A DNA stretch of 64,000 nucleotides. Origin: CAVQMB01 sp963713445 (GTDB lineage: Bacteria; Pseudomonadota; Gammaproteobacteria; Competibacterales; Competibacteraceae). The notes beneath the pieces are model-generated. The model saw only the letters and a program-made list of their open reading frames with translations, did no database searches and had not been told where the DNA came from. The stretch covers positions 1 to 64,000 of the forward strand of contig CAVQMB010000042.1 in NCBI GenBank assembly GCA_963713445.1. Reading direction: 5' to 3'. Every line of letters starts with the position of its first letter. Positions within the stretch are counted from its first letter, which is position 1. The position numbers and the translations under genes were made by a program. Below, piece after piece: positions 63,588 through 64,000 of this stretch.

Positions 63588-64000
63588 TGTTGCCTCATCA
63601 GGTGTCCGCGACCGGGCGGAGTGGTGAAATCCAGCCGGGGGCCGCGCGGGATGATCCGACTCGGATTCAACTGTGGATGGCTGGTGTAGTAATGGGTCTT
63701 GATGTGGCCGAAATCGACGGTGCCGGCCACACCCGGGTGCTGGAACAGTTCCCGCGTGTAGCCCCACAAGTGCCGGTAGTCGGTCAGCCGCTGGCGGTTG
63801 CACTTGAAGTGGTAGTGATAAACGCTGTCGAATCGCACCAGTGTGGTGAACAGCCGCCAGTCGGCCTCGGTGAGTCGGTCGCCGCACAGATAACGGCGTC
63901 GGGCGAGGCGCTGCTCGAGCTCGTCCAGGGTTGCGAACAGGGATTCGAAGGCGTCGTCGTAGGCCGCCTGCGAACTGGCAAAGCCGGCCCGGTAGACACC
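63584..64000 (-). CDS. glutathionyl-hydroquinone reductase, YqjG/GS-X family (C-terminal part)
   Basis: Partial gene, open through the right edge; the last 138 codons are visible. Begins GVYRAGFASSQAAYDDAF, then EQRLARRRYLCGDRLTEADWRLF, VRFDSVYHYHFKCN, and the ending HIKTHYYTSHPQLNPSRIIPRG. These are signature pieces of the YqjG/ECM4 glutathione transferases, which reduce glutathionyl-hydroquinones. The catalytic cysteine is in the missing N-terminal half. Its stop overlaps the doeB ATG, so the two genes are co-translated. Confidence 0.9.
   Translation of the reverse strand, partial: GVYRAGFASSQAAYDDAFESLFATLDELEQRLARRRYLCGDRLTEADWRLFTTLVRFDSVYHYHFKCNRQRLTDYRHLWGYTRELFQHPGVAGTVDFGHIKTHYYTSHPQLNPSRIIPRGPRLDFTTPPGRGHLMRQQ

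Noticed and set aside
1..64000. tRNA, rRNA or CRISPR arrays
   Set aside because: I found no tRNA-like T-loop in a cloverleaf context, no rRNA sequence, and no regularly spaced direct repeats.

Overview
The window is a GC-rich, densely packed stretch of a gammaproteobacterial chromosome. The best evidence is synteny: hslV-hslU-DUF971-ubiE-ubiJ-ubiB in one run, coaD followed by a YfhL-type ferredoxin, anmK beside an M23 peptidase, and sucA-sucB-lpdA. Two ectoine-catabolism genes (doeA, doeB), a TrkH/TrkA potassium system and a VolA-like lipase/FadL pair point to a salt-adapted, probably marine or hypersaline heterotroph. A closer taxon cannot be read from the sequence; a Salinisphaera-, Nevskiales- or Chromatiales-like lineage is only a guess.

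Layout. 0-0.7 kb: right end of an IS66-family element. 0.7-6.8 kb: small membrane protein, uppP, an LpxO-like hydroxylase, then a remnant trio of PhyH-type dioxygenase (internally deleted), intact APH-fold kinase and badly frameshifted enolase paralogue, then an SDR. 6.8-16.7 kb: queuosine-precursor transporter, M20 deacylase, PRPP synthetase-like gene, PAS-GAF-HD-GYP signalling protein, AMP/thymidine phosphorylase-like gene, a 46-codon ORF and a four-domain Pat-type acetyltransferase. 16.8-23.2 kb: cytochrome b561 with a probable FNR box, then a compact minus-strand run aguA-aguB-glutamyl-polyamine synthetase-acp-trkH-trkA. 23.2-30.8 kb: MFP/RND efflux pair (RND gene frame-broken), a divergent FNR-type regulator with a rearranged cysteine motif, a PF10118 protein and an MDR oxidoreductase. 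30.8-42.8 kb: housekeeping block (anmK, M23 peptidase, coaD, ferredoxin, ubiB/J/E, DUF971, hslUV, polA). 42.8-54 kb: fasciclin protein, orphan molybdenum hydroxylase large subunit (one frameshift), lipoprotein, lpdA-sucB-sucA (sucA with one frameshift) and ettA. 54-64 kb: lipase, FadL, YciA thioesterase, doeA, a frameshifted surface protein, doeB and the C-terminal part of a YqjG-type glutathionyl-hydroquinone reductase.

How the genes fit. aguA and aguB turn agmatine into putrescine, and the adjacent ligase would glutamylate it; K+ uptake genes follow in the same run. doeA and doeB would open ectoine and deacetylate the product. The lipase and FadL would release and import fatty acids. sucA, sucB and lpdA form the complete 2-oxoglutarate dehydrogenase complex. 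The three ubi genes serve ubiquinone synthesis.

A striking feature is the clustering of reading-frame breaks: about ten in the RND gene, several in the enolase paralogue, a deletion in the PhyH gene, one each in the molybdenum hydroxylase and sucA, and two in the surface protein. The rest of the window reads cleanly. Since sucA normally matters to an aerobe, at least some of these may be sequence errors; others, such as the large PhyH deletion, look like real decay.
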